Part shown: positions 1-8,062 of the stretch, piece by piece
Position numbering within the stretch: the first letter of the stretch is position 1
Layout: each line of letters starts with the position of its first letter
Assembly: GCA_947499955.1 (NCBI GenBank)
Contig: CANMQI010000007.1
Coordinates: 186,001-250,000, forward strand
Reading direction: 5' to 3'
DNA: 64,000 nucleotides
DNA from: an uncultured Granulosicoccus sp.
GTDB taxonomy: Bacteria; Pseudomonadota; Gammaproteobacteria; Granulosicoccales; Granulosicoccaceae
Translations under genes and position numbers: made by a program
Notes under the pieces: model-generated
The model's database searches: none
Told to the model about the DNA's origin: nothing
The model's input: the letters and a program-made list of their open reading frames with translations, nothing else

Positions 1-1105
1 ACATGACGACAACGAAGATACCGAACCAGACAGGATCGACACCCACAGACATCATCATGGGCACGGCGATAGGCACGGTGAGTACCAGCATGGACATGGC
101 ATCCATGAACATGCCCAGAAGGACATAGAACACAACGAACAGCAGTAACAGGGAGAATGTGTTCAGACCCAGTTCCGTCACCCAGCGAGTTACCGCCTGG
201 GTGCCCCCGGTCATGGACAAGGTGACGTTCAGCAGCAGGGCGCAGACGATGACCAGTATGACCATGCCACTGGTTTTGGCTGATTGTATGAAGCAATTCT
301 CCACCACTCGCCAGTTGAGCCGTCCATTACGCCAAACGAAAAAGAAGGCAGCAATGACGCCCAGGGCTGCACTTTCGGTGGGTGTTGCGATACCGCCATA
401 GATCGAACCCATGACGATGCCGAAGATAATCGCCGGTGGGATCAGATGCCGCAGCAGTCGACGCTTCTCCTTGGCAGGTACCTGCATGGCCGGACCAGAA
501 CGACCGGCGTCCGGGTAAGCAATGGCGACATAGGCTGAGAAAAGCAGGACGAGTGTCAGTCCGGGCAGTATGCCGGCGATGAACAATTGACCTACCGAGA
601 CATTGGCCAATGAGCCATAGACAAGAAGATTGACAGAGGGCGGAATCAGGATGCCCAGTGTGCCGCCGGCTGCAAGTGTGCCCAGGGCAGGGCGAACCGG
701 GTAGTTACGTTCATTTAATGCCGGCAAGGCTATCGTGCCCACGGTTGCAGCTGTTGCTACAGATGAGCCCGAGGTCGCCGAGAATAGTGCGCAGGTGCCG
801 ATATTGGTATGCAGAAGCCCACCGGGTAGGCGCCCCAACCACACAGCCAGAGCGTCAAACATTCGGTCCGCTATGCCGCCACGCAGCAGTAGTTCGCCAA
901 GCAGCATGAATAGTGGAATAGCTGTCATGACCGGGTTATTCAGTGTTCCCCAGACAACCCCTCCCATGGTTTCCACCAACGGCATGCCGTAGGCGAGGTA
1001 GCCTCCGACGCCACCCACAGCAAGGATGGCAACGGCAACTGGCATGGAGAGGAACATCAGGGCCAGCATGATGGCGAATCCACCAACTATGACTGTCATG
1101 CTCAT
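1..1105 (-). CDS. dctM: TRAP transporter large permease (DctM-type), 3' end cut by window edge
   Basis: The gene encodes the large, about 12-helix membrane subunit that carries the substrate in a Na+-driven tripartite (TRAP) uptake system of the inner membrane. About 368 of an expected 430 residues are visible, and the C-terminus lies outside the window. The protein is hydrophobic throughout. It carries the DctM-type segments PVMTAIPLFMLLGELLLRGG and FSATSGSSVATAATVG, and LGILIPPSVNLLVYG in the middle. I chose the ATG at 1105 because it overlaps the stop of the small permease by 4 bp (ATGA) and has a GAGGACCGAGG-like ribosome site. The downstream in-frame ATG at 1099 is the alternative. It is the last visible gene of the dctPQM operon. 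The substrate cannot be read from the sequence. Confidence 0.93.
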   Translation of the reverse strand, partial: MSMTVIVGGFAIMLALMFLSMPVAVAILAVGGVGGYLAYGMPLVETMGGVVWGTLNNPVMTAIPLFMLLGELLLRGGIADRMFDALAVWLGRLPGGLLHTNIGTCALFSATSGSSVATAATVGTIALPALNERNYPVRPALGTLAAGGTLGILIPPSVNLLVYGSLANVSVGQLFIAGILPGLTLVLLFSAYVAIAYPDAGRSGPAMQVPAKEKRRLLRHLIPPAIIFGIVMGSIYGGIATPTESAALGVIAAFFFVWRNGRLNWRVVENCFIQSAKTSGMVILVIVCALLLNVTLSMTGGTQAVTRWVTELGLNTFSLLLLFVVFYVLLGMFMDAMSMLVLTVPIAVPMMMSVGVDPVWFGIFVVVM

Positions 1106-1659
1106 CCTCGGTCCTCCAGGTCAGACAGTTCAGCGGCCAGTTCCTCTTCAATGCTGTCCGGACTGAATTCTCGATTGAGTTGATCGCTTTTGCGATTGAA
1201 CAACAGGAAAAGCGCCTTGATACCCAGCAGCACGGCTGCAAGAGCAAACACTGCCATGGCCAGCAACCATAGAGCCTGAGGGTAGACAAGCGGTGTTGCC
1301 CAGGGTGTTTGTGCAACCGAGTAAAACAGTTGTGTTTCCTTGAATGTCCTTATCGTGAAAGTCAGAAGAAACAGGGACAGCAAAGCAAGAGTCACCGCCG
1401 CAAGAGCATTGATGAACGCTTGCAGGCGAACCGGCATCTTGCGATGTAGCAGGTTGATACGGATGTGAGCCTGTTCGATCACCGCCACGGTAAAACACAG
1501 TGGCGCTCCTATGGCTATTGCGTAGCCGGAGAGTTCGTCGACTCCTGCCAGTGAATGGCTGAACACTTTTCGCAGAATGGTTTCAAGGGCGATGACGATG
1601 CAAAGCACCGTCATCATCAGGCCGAAGAGGATGGCCGCAAATCTTGAAAAGGTAGACAT
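1102..1659 (-). CDS. dctQ: TRAP transporter small permease (DctQ-type)
   Basis: This is the small membrane subunit of the TRAP transporter, which partners the large permease in the inner membrane. It has 185 residues and four predicted membrane segments (about 8-28, 45-65, 88-112 and 130-155), the usual layout of DctQ proteins. The C-terminal 30 residues are hydrophilic and acidic. It starts 25 bp after the binding-protein gene with a GGAG ribosome site, and its stop overlaps the next start as ATGA, so it is coupled to the large permease. Family assignment rests on topology, size and position between dctP and dctM. Confidence 0.93.
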   Translation of the reverse strand: MSTFSRFAAILFGLMMTVLCIVIALETILRKVFSHSLAGVDELSGYAIAIGAPLCFTVAVIEQAHIRINLLHRKMPVRLQAFINALAAVTLALLSLFLLTFTIRTFKETQLFYSVAQTPWATPLVYPQALWLLAMAVFALAAVLLGIKALFLLFNRKSDQLNREFSPDSIEEELAAELSDLEDRG

Positions 1660-1684
1660 GACTATCTATCTCCGGCGTGCGGAA

Positions 1685-2716
1685 TCAAAGACCCAGTTGA
1701 GCACCTACGGTGGCCATCCAGTCCGCTTCGCAGCTGGGGTTGACTTTATTGCACTGCGCCGACCAGCCTGGCAGTGATGTCTCTACCAGTGCTTGTTTTA
1801 CGGCGTCAAGGTCGGCATCAGACACTTCTGCTGCTGACAATGAGTAGGGTTTTCCATGAGTACAGGGCTCCGCACCCGTGTTGCAGTTCATGGCATCGGT
1901 GTACAGCTCTTCAGAGTATGTCCAGACATCATCGACCAGCGAATCAATGGCTGACTCAAGTTGCTCTTGCTGGTCAGCGTTCAGTTCGTTCCAGCTGTCC
2001 AGGTTGATGGCATAGCCATTCATGGCCAGTTGCAATGCAATGGGAAGAACCGTTGTTGTCACTTCGGGCCAACCACCTGAATTGGCAGACGCCGGACCGG
2101 TTATGGCGCAGTCGACAACGCCTCGAGCGAGTGACTGTTGTACTTCTCCGAAAGGCAGGGGTACACCGGTTGCGCCAAATTTATCGACAAAAGCTGCGGC
2201 TGTCTGATCACCGACACGAACCTTGAGTCCATCAAGATCGGCCAGACTCGAGATCTCGGGCTTGCAGAATATGACCTGTGGACCGGCTGGCCAGACACCC
2301 AGCAAGCGTGCGTTGAATCGCTTCTGTACTGCCTTGTCGACCGTGGGAAGAAACGCCTCGACATGCGTTTTTCCTGATTCAAAGTCCGGATTCAAACCGA
2401 CCAGGTCCAGCCCGAGTATGGTGGGTTCATCGCGACTGACCTGAGAGCCGCGAACCGAGACAATATCGAACAGACCCGTTCGCAGTACACGCATGCCATC
2501 GTTGTCTGGTATGCCGGCGACATCCACTGGCAGATATTCGATCTTGATATCCATACCGGAATTTTCAGCAAAGTTATCGAAAAACGGCTGTTCTTTCTGT
2601 TGCTGGATAAGTCCGGAACCAACGGGTTGCCCGAGTACCTTGAGTGAGGTGGTTTCGGCAATGGCGGTACTTTGAACAAGTGCAAGTGACGCTAGAATTC
2701 CAAGGCGTATGCTCAT
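1685..2716 (-). CDS. dctP: TRAP transporter substrate-binding protein (DctP family)
   Basis: This periplasmic protein captures the substrate and delivers it to the DctQM membrane pair. It has 343 residues with an N-terminal signal peptide ending near residue 20 (VQSTAIA). The central stretch SSLADLDGLKVRVGDQ contains the Arg position that in DctP proteins salt-bridges a carboxylate ligand, and ARGVVDCAITGP is the usual following motif. The C-terminal 80 residues hold two close Cys pairs (MNCNTGAEPC and AQCNKVNPSC), more than usual for the family, probably periplasmic disulfides. It is the first gene of the transporter operon, and two palindromic operators lie 67-104 bp upstream. The RpiR-type regulator next door hints at a sugar acid or related carboxylate, which is inference. 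Confidence 0.92.
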   Translation of the reverse strand: MSIRLGILASLALVQSTAIAETTSLKVLGQPVGSGLIQQQKEQPFFDNFAENSGMDIKIEYLPVDVAGIPDNDGMRVLRTGLFDIVSVRGSQVSRDEPTILGLDLVGLNPDFESGKTHVEAFLPTVDKAVQKRFNARLLGVWPAGPQVIFCKPEISSLADLDGLKVRVGDQTAAAFVDKFGATGVPLPFGEVQQSLARGVVDCAITGPASANSGGWPEVTTTVLPIALQLAMNGYAINLDSWNELNADQQEQLESAIDSLVDDVWTYSEELYTDAMNCNTGAEPCTHGKPYSLSAAEVSDADLDAVKQALVETSLPGWSAQCNKVNPSCEADWMATVGAQLGL

Positions 2717-2782
2717 GATGATATCTCTCTGGTCGTGACCGATTAAGCGGTCGTACGGACGATCATTGAATGGCCGATTTCA

Positions 2783-2798
2783 TGAAAACATATTTTCA
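2783..2798. promoter_or_regulatory. Palindromic operator 1 upstream of dctP
   Basis: The 16-mer TGAAAACATATTTTCA is a perfect palindrome. The identical 16-mer occurs at 3770-3785 over the regulator's 5' end. Its centre lies 22 bp (about two helical turns) from operator 2. It is probably a binding site for the adjacent RpiR-family regulator. Confidence 0.75.
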
Positions 2799-2804
2799 CA
2801 ATAA

Positions 2805-2820
2805 AGAAAACATGTTTTCA
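2805..2820. promoter_or_regulatory. Palindromic operator 2 upstream of dctP
   Basis: AGAAAACATGTTTTCA contains the perfect 14-bp palindrome GAAAACATGTTTTC and differs from operator 1 at only two positions. With operator 1 it forms a tandem pair in the AT-rich dctP promoter region, as expected for cooperative repressor binding. Confidence 0.72.
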
Positions 2821-2922
2821 TGAAAAAATGACGGGGTCGATCGTAGGGCACGAAATGCACCCTGTCAGTGCGTCGAAAACGGTGACCTGTTGCAGAGCCA
2901 GAGACGCAGAGAAATAGCGGTT

Positions 2923-3759
2923 TTATTGCAGTTCTTCGAGACTTTCGTTGAATGCTTCTATCTCCGCAAGACGAACCTTTCCGTCTTCCGAAGACAATTC
3001 AATGGTCTGATTGGCCAGTGCGTTGATCAAGGCCATGATGGCCACATGGCTGAACAAGGGCCCTGGGGAACCCGTCTGGCAACGAAGATGCCACTCTGCC
3101 TGTTCGTGAACGGGCGCCCCTTCGTCAGTGATATAAGCGAGTCTGGCACCTGTCCCGGCCACGGAAGAGAGAATGGCGTCCAGTTGCGCGACACGACGTC
3201 GAATACCGAACACGATAACCAGATCCGATGAATCGATACTGACCAGATGCTCCCCCATGGTGTGCCCACTGCCAGGTATCGACACGACATTCTCGATCAC
3301 TTGCGTCAGTTGCCACTGCAGATAGCCAGCCAGTGAGTTGCCGGCCCTGAACCCTATGATCCAGAGTTTCCTGGCATCCAGCATCGCTTGTGCAAGGTCC
3401 TGGATATCATTGAAACTGACCTGACTGAACGTCGTCCTGATGTTCTCGATGTCAGCGATTTCGTAGGCGTTGGCATTGGCGGTGTCGCTATCGGTGGTCT
3501 TGGCCTTGTAGAGCCGTGAGCCCGTCTGGCTCTCTTCCCGCGCATGGAGCCTGGCTTCTTCATAATTGGGGTAGCCCAGCCTGCGAATGAAACGGCTGAC
3601 CGTTGCATTCGATACCCCGGCTAGCTGCGCCAGCTCGGAAGCCGAATAGCCAGCCAGTTCACCGGGAAAGTTGCACACCAGCTCTCCCAGCTTCTTTTCA
3701 GCAGGATGCAGATGGGGCAGTGCGCTACGCACACGGGATAGGAAAGATCGCTTTGACAT
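2923..3759 (-). CDS. MurR/RpiR-family transcriptional regulator
   Basis: This is a DNA-binding regulator with a sugar-phosphate-type sensor, 278 residues from the chosen start. An N-terminal RpiR helix-turn-helix spans about residues 38-70 (SELAQLAGVSNATVSRFIRR). A SIS domain follows at about 125-255, with KLWIIGFRAGNS and DLVIVFGIRRR. I chose the ATG at 3759 because the protein then begins MSKRSFLSRVRSALP, typical of the family. The longer reading frame from 3786 would start inside a palindromic operator. The gene lies upstream of dctPQM on the same strand, separated by 206 bp that hold two copies of the same operator. This suggests that it controls both itself and the transporter. Confidence 0.88.
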   Translation of the reverse strand: MSKRSFLSRVRSALPHLHPAEKKLGELVCNFPGELAGYSASELAQLAGVSNATVSRFIRRLGYPNYEEARLHAREESQTGSRLYKAKTTDSDTANANAYEIADIENIRTTFSQVSFNDIQDLAQAMLDARKLWIIGFRAGNSLAGYLQWQLTQVIENVVSIPGSGHTMGEHLVSIDSSDLVIVFGIRRRVAQLDAILSSVAGTGARLAYITDEGAPVHEQAEWHLRCQTGSPGPLFSHVAIMALINALANQTIELSSEDGKVRLAEIEAFNESLEELQ

Positions 3760-3769
3760 AGGTTGCACA

Positions 3770-3785
3770 TGAAAACATATTTTCA
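3770..3785. promoter_or_regulatory. Palindromic operator 3 at the 5' end of the RpiR regulator gene
   Basis: TGAAAACATATTTTCA here is identical over 16 bp to the site at 2783-2798 before dctP. It ends about 10 bp upstream of the preferred start codon at 3759, so binding there would block expression of the regulator itself. This supports autoregulation by the RpiR protein. Confidence 0.75.
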
Positions 3786-3786
3786 T

Positions 3787-4353
3787 GGCGCACGGCGGGC
3801 TATTGATGGCATTGCTATCGAGTAGCTTATGTCTGCATCATTTTTCGAGATGGCCCCTCTGCCGACAAGAACTTGTCATCCGGTCGTCTGGTCAACCCGA
3901 CTGGGCAGGTGATGATGGGGCAGGGGGAGTGGGGTGCTGTCTGTCATCGTGAGCTTGCGCAGGATGTGCGAGTGGTGGCCTTGCTGGATTGGCTGTATTC
4001 TCAGAGCCGGTCAAGCACCTCTCAGGTTTCACCCGGCTGAACAAGTATGACGATATGTCGATGGCATCGACATATCGGCTCTGTTTCACGCTGACATGTT
4101 CAGGAAACGGGAATTTTTAAACATGTCATGGTGAGCTGATCGGCACCCGCGGAATCACCTCCTCGCCCTTGTCGCGCTCGTGCAAGAAAATCTGACCAGT
4201 GGCCAAATTTTCGTGAGTTGTTGTCCACGCTCCCGATCAGTAAGGTGAGCGGTTGGATGGCATGCGCCGCGGCCAGTCGTTCTCCATGCCTTGCCGCGCA
4301 GGTTCTTGCACACCCCACCAGACGTCCTGCAGACCACAACGAGAGCACAGCAC
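3787..4353. other. Divergent intergenic region with palindromes, no credible gene
   Basis: These 567 bp separate the divergently read RpiR regulator and the dehydrogenase. I find no convincing coding sequence. They contain the 13-bp-arm palindrome at 4051-4077 and a 9-bp inverted repeat TGACATGTT (4092-4100) / AACATGTCA (4120-4128). A G-rich run lies near 3913-3932. Confidence 0.6.
4051..4077. repeat. 27-bp near-perfect palindrome
   Basis: Arms CGATATGTCGATG (4051-4063) and CATCGACATATCG (4065-4077) are exact reverse complements around a single central G. No T-run follows on either strand, so a classical terminator is unlikely. An operator for a dimeric regulator of the dehydrogenase gene, or a cruciform or recombination site, is possible. 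Confidence 0.7.
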
Positions 4354-5313
4354 ATGAAAGTCGGATTCATTGGATTGGGAAATGTCGGCGGCAAGCTGGC
4401 GGGCAGTCTGCTGCGCAATGGGCATGATGTCACCGTCCGTGATCTGGACCCGCTGGCGGCACAGTCATTCCTCGAGCAAGGTGCGAATTGGGCCGACTCA
4501 CCCAGGGAGCTGGCTGAAACCGTCGATATGATCATCACCTGCCTGCCATCACCCGCTGCCTGTAGCGCCGTGATGGAAAGTGATGATGGTGTCATCGCGG
4601 GATTGAGCGACGGCAAGATCTGGCTGGAGATGAGCACCACGGATGATGGCGAATTACGTCGCATCGCGGCTCTCGTGCTGGCTACGGGGGCCCGTGCGTT
4701 GGAAGCGCCGGTATCAGGTGGATGTCATCGTGCCGCGACCGGCAACATTTCCATCTTCGTGGGTGGCGATCGCGAATCCTTCGAGCAAGTGCTGCCGGTG
4801 CTGACCACTCTCGGCCGACGAGTGCTGCACACCGGGGAGCTGGGGACAGCCTCGGTACTCAAGGTGATGACCAACTACCTGGCCACCGCCAATCTGTGCG
4901 CCGTGGCTGAAGCGCTGACCGTGTGCAAGAAGGCCGGTCTGGATATGAATACCACGTATGAAGCCATCAAGATCTCCTCCGGCAACTCCTTTGTCCACGA
5001 AACCGAATCTCAGGTGATTCTCAACGGCAGCCGCAACATCAGCTTCACCATGGATCTGGTACTCAAGGACGTCGGCCTGTTCGACACCCTGGCCAGAAAC
5101 CTGGAGGTGCCGCTGGAAATCTCCCCGATGCTGATGGACATCTTCCTCGATGGACAGGAGCGCTTTGGTCCGCGTGAGTGGTCGTCCAACATCATTCGCC
5201 GTCTGGAAGAATCGGCTGGCGTAGAAGTACTGGGTAAAGGCTTCCCGGCGGAGCTGAGCGATGACGAAGCAGAGGAGCAAGGTTATGAGGTGGTCGTGGC
5301 AGGGCGCAGCTGA
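4354..5313 (+). CDS. NAD(P)-dependent 3-hydroxyacid dehydrogenase family protein
   Basis: The product is a cytoplasmic oxidoreductase of the beta-hydroxyacid dehydrogenase family (6-phosphogluconate, 3-hydroxyisobutyrate and tartronate semialdehyde reductase relatives), 319 residues from the ATG at 4354. The N-terminal Rossmann motif GFIGLGNVGGKLAG is at residues 4-17. The substrate motif EAPVSGG is near residue 120, and the catalytic Lys lies in GTASVLKVMTNYL near residue 170. An in-frame upstream ATG at 4291 would add 21 unconserved residues. It lies divergent from the TRAP/RpiR genes and convergent with the ABC operon. The substrate is probably a small hydroxy acid that one of those importers could supply, which is inference. 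Confidence 0.85.
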   Translation: MKVGFIGLGNVGGKLAGSLLRNGHDVTVRDLDPLAAQSFLEQGANWADSPRELAETVDMIITCLPSPAACSAVMESDDGVIAGLSDGKIWLEMSTTDDGELRRIAALVLATGARALEAPVSGGCHRAATGNISIFVGGDRESFEQVLPVLTTLGRRVLHTGELGTASVLKVMTNYLATANLCAVAEALTVCKKAGLDMNTTYEAIKISSGNSFVHETESQVILNGSRNISFTMDLVLKDVGLFDTLARNLEVPLEISPMLMDIFLDGQERFGPREWSSNIIRRLEESAGVEVLGKGFPAELSDDEAEEQGYEVVVAGRS

Positions 5314-5437
5314 ATAGCGCCAGGGAGCACGTCCTCACGCGGGCTGCGAGCCCCATGACGATTGTGCTGTGTTGGCGTGGCAGTGAGTGCGGCATGAACT
5401 GCCTATTGATTCACATGCGGTTCAGGCAAATGACTGT

Positions 5438-6175
5438 TCAGGAGGCACTCTGTTTTGTATCAAGCCACTGACGAATGAGTGTGCGATGACGCTCGGGTCC
5501 GAAGCTGGGGAAGTGGCCTCCGTGTACAACTCTCACAGGTAGCTCCAGAAGTCTCTCCATGGACGCCACGTAGTCGGTGGGGTTGGAATGGTAGGTATCT
5601 TCGATGAGTGGGCCGTCATAGTGAATATCGCCGGAGAACAGTACGCCTGATGCCTTTTCCCACAGCGCGATGCCACCCGGGGAGTGACCGGGTGTATGGA
5701 TGACTTCAAAAGCCCGGTTTCCCAGGTCGATGATGTCGCCATCTTCGACCAAACGAGTGGCGGGAGCTTTCCTGACCGCGTAGGTATCCGAGCGGTATGG
5801 CTCCGGTGGTAGCTGCGTGAAAATCTCATCGGTGACGTAAGGACTTGCGAGTGTGTTCGCGCGCGTGGGATTGGCGAGAAGCTCTGCCTCCGCTTGATGA
5901 ACCACGCGATGCTCGAACTCATGATGGCACCCGATGTGATCGAAGTGGGTGTGGCTTGCCACAGCGGTCAGTGTTCTCTCAGTGACCAGAGGCACCCATT
6001 CTCTGAGCGATACCACGCCCATGCCACTGTCTACCAGCATATCCCCATTCCTGCCGCGCACATGCCAGATGTTGCAACGATAGAATTCATCGATGAAGGG
6101 TTCACCTATGTAGGTGATGTCATTGTCGATCTTCTTGAGTTCATACCAGTCTTCAGGCTTTGCTCTAGTGGGCAT
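5438..6175 (-). CDS. MBL-fold metallo-hydrolase in the ABC importer operon
   Basis: This is a 245-residue metallo-beta-lactamase-fold hydrolase, probably cytoplasmic because no signal peptide is seen. The metal motif HTHFDH is at residues 75-80. Further ligand motifs follow in TPGHSPGGIALW, FSGDIHYDGP and VVHGGHFPSFG, a glyoxalase-II/lactonase-like set. The start at 6175 overlaps the end of the ATPase gene by 11 bp, so the hydrolase is the last gene of the importer operon and may process the imported compound. The exact reaction cannot be assigned. A lactone, thioester or ester hydrolase would fit equally well. Confidence 0.88.
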   Translation of the reverse strand: MPTRAKPEDWYELKKIDNDITYIGEPFIDEFYRCNIWHVRGRNGDMLVDSGMGVVSLREWVPLVTERTLTAVASHTHFDHIGCHHEFEHRVVHQAEAELLANPTRANTLASPYVTDEIFTQLPPEPYRSDTYAVRKAPATRLVEDGDIIDLGNRAFEVIHTPGHSPGGIALWEKASGVLFSGDIHYDGPLIEDTYHSNPTDYVASMERLLELPVRVVHGGHFPSFGPERHRTLIRQWLDTKQSAS

Positions 6176-7274
6176 GTGTCTGTTCCTGTTTCTGACTTGG
6201 CAAGGCGATGATATCTGCAGTGTCGAACAGGATGTCGACGCTGTCCCCGGGGCTGACAGTCGAGGACTGGGACATATGTGCCACGAAAGTGTCTGATGAT
6301 GCGTTCAATGGCTGAAGATGGCAGCGGAAGTGGGTGCCAAAGAATACGCCGTCGACAACTTCGGCTCGGCACAGAAGATTGCTTGTGCGCTTGTCAGCGG
6401 TGGGGCGAAGCTGCTCTGGTCGAAGACACAGGGTCAGCGCCTGCCCAGGGGACGGAGTGCCTGCGGTGAAGCAGGAGGTGGACAGGGAAAAGGCCCCGAA
6501 TTCAGTATCAACAACGATCAGCTGTCCTTCCTCGCCAGTGACGCTGGCGGGAATGAAGTTGACCTCTCCCATGAAGTTTGCCGAGAACAGTGATCGTGGA
6601 CGCATGTAGATATCCGAAGGCGGGCCGCAGTCTTCGATGACGCCGCCATTCATGACCACTATCCTGTCGGCGATTGCCATGGCCTCCTCTTGATCATGTG
6701 TCACATGGATGAAGGTGGTACCCACCTCTCGCTGGATTGCCTTGAGCTCGTCCTGCATTTCTCGTCTCAGCTTCATGTCGAGTGCACCCAAGGGCTCGTC
6801 AAGCAACAGAATGTCGGGACCCACGGCCAAGGCTCGTGCCAGCGCAACGCGCTGTCGTTGACCACCCGATAGTTCATGAGGCTTGCGAGCGGCTGAGGAC
6901 ATCATTCCAACCATGTCGAGAAACTGATCGGCCTTCAGTGCTCTGTCCTTGCGCCCCATGCCTCTCATTCGAAGACCAAAGCCGACATTGTCTCTGAGTG
7001 TCATGTGAGGAAACAGGGCGTAATCCTGGAACATGGTGGTCGTCGGCCGAGAGGCAGGTGGAACGGATGTCATGTCTTTTCCGTCGACCAGTACCTTGCC
7101 GGATGTGGCGTCGAGAAAGCCACCGATGATGGATAGCAGTGTGGATTTTCCGCATCCGGAAGGGCCGAGCAGGACAATGAATTCCCCGGCATCGATCTCC
7201 AGTGAAATCTCTTTCAGCGCTCTGAACTTATCGAAAGTCTTGCAAAGCTTCTGCAGCGATACATCGGCCGTCAC
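6165..7274 (-). CDS. ABC transporter ATP-binding protein, spermidine/putrescine type
   Basis: This is the ATPase subunit that powers the importer at the inner-membrane face, with 369 residues. Walker A GPSGCGKST is at residues 37-45, the signature LSGGQ at 135-139 and Walker B ILLLDE at 155-160. A TOBE domain occupies roughly 290-355, as in PotA-type subunits. The GTG start at 7274 overlaps the stop of the preceding permease gene as GTGA, which means translational coupling. PotA-like proteins serve polyamines but also many other organic cations and phosphonates, so the substrate stays open. Confidence 0.93.
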   Translation of the reverse strand: MTADVSLQKLCKTFDKFRALKEISLEIDAGEFIVLLGPSGCGKSTLLSIIGGFLDATSGKVLVDGKDMTSVPPASRPTTTMFQDYALFPHMTLRDNVGFGLRMRGMGRKDRALKADQFLDMVGMMSSAARKPHELSGGQRQRVALARALAVGPDILLLDEPLGALDMKLRREMQDELKAIQREVGTTFIHVTHDQEEAMAIADRIVVMNGGVIEDCGPPSDIYMRPRSLFSANFMGEVNFIPASVTGEEGQLIVVDTEFGAFSLSTSCFTAGTPSPGQALTLCLRPEQLRPTADKRTSNLLCRAEVVDGVFFGTHFRCHLQPLNASSDTFVAHMSQSSTVSPGDSVDILFDTADIIALPSQKQEQTHAH

Positions 7275-8062
7275 GGTTTACTCCTGCGTCGAAAGACGAA
7301 CATTTCCAGCATGATCAGCAAGGCCACCGACAGCAGAAAAACAAGACTGCCGATAGCATTGGTTTTCGGGTTGAGGCCTGATCGCAGCAAGCTCCATATT
7401 TCCACGGGGAGCGTCACATCGAACCTGGACAGTAGAAAGGAGATGATGAATTCATCCCAGCTGAAGGTCAGTGACAGAAAGAACGCGGCCAGTATCGAGG
7501 GCAACAGCATAGGTGCTGTTATCAGGAACATGACCTGAAAACCATTGGCACCCAGATCTCGGGCGGCGCGTTCGGTGTTTTTCTGATGATCACCCATCGA
7601 GGCGTAGATGATGGCAAAGCATAGAGGGAGGTTGATGATGACGTGTCCCACTCCTACGGTCCACAACGACAATCTGATGCCGATCCAGTTGAAGACCACG
7701 AGCAAGCCCAGTGCGATGATCAGGTAGCTGACGGTCATCGGGGCCATGAGCAGTATGCGTTGTAATGCCGAGCCAGGAAGCCGGTAGCGCGACAGGCCGT
7801 AGGCTGCGAAGAACCCCAGAAGGCAGGCAATCAGCGAGGAACAGATCGCCACCGTCAGTGAGTTTCGCAAGGCCGCCATCAACTTGTCGTCAGCGAAGAC
7901 CTCGGCATACCATCTGAACGTAAACCCGTTGAAGGGTGGGATCGGCAGTGTGCCGTCCTGAAATGAAAACAATACAAGTACTGCAACGGGTAGCAGTATG
8001 AATCCGAACAGAATAAGCAGATAGGTCCAGGACAGAAGCGCCGTCATGCGATGAGCAATCAT
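7271..8062 (-). CDS. ABC transporter permease, PotC type
   Basis: This is the second membrane subunit of the importer, 263 residues from the chosen start, with about six membrane helices. The permease-ATPase coupling loop (EAA motif) reads RAARDLGANGFQ. I chose the ATG at 8062 because it shares one base with the stop of the previous gene (TGATG), a standard coupling arrangement. The longer frame from 8095 would overlap that gene by 34 bp. Its end overlaps the ATPase start. Confidence 0.92.
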   Translation of the reverse strand: MIAHRMTALLSWTYLLILFGFILLPVAVLVLFSFQDGTLPIPPFNGFTFRWYAEVFADDKLMAALRNSLTVAICSSLIACLLGFFAAYGLSRYRLPGSALQRILLMAPMTVSYLIIALGLLVVFNWIGIRLSLWTVGVGHVIINLPLCFAIIYASMGDHQKNTERAARDLGANGFQVMFLITAPMLLPSILAAFFLSLTFSWDEFIISFLLSRFDVTLPVEIWSLLRSGLNPKTNAIGSLVFLLSVALLIMLEMFVFRRRSKP

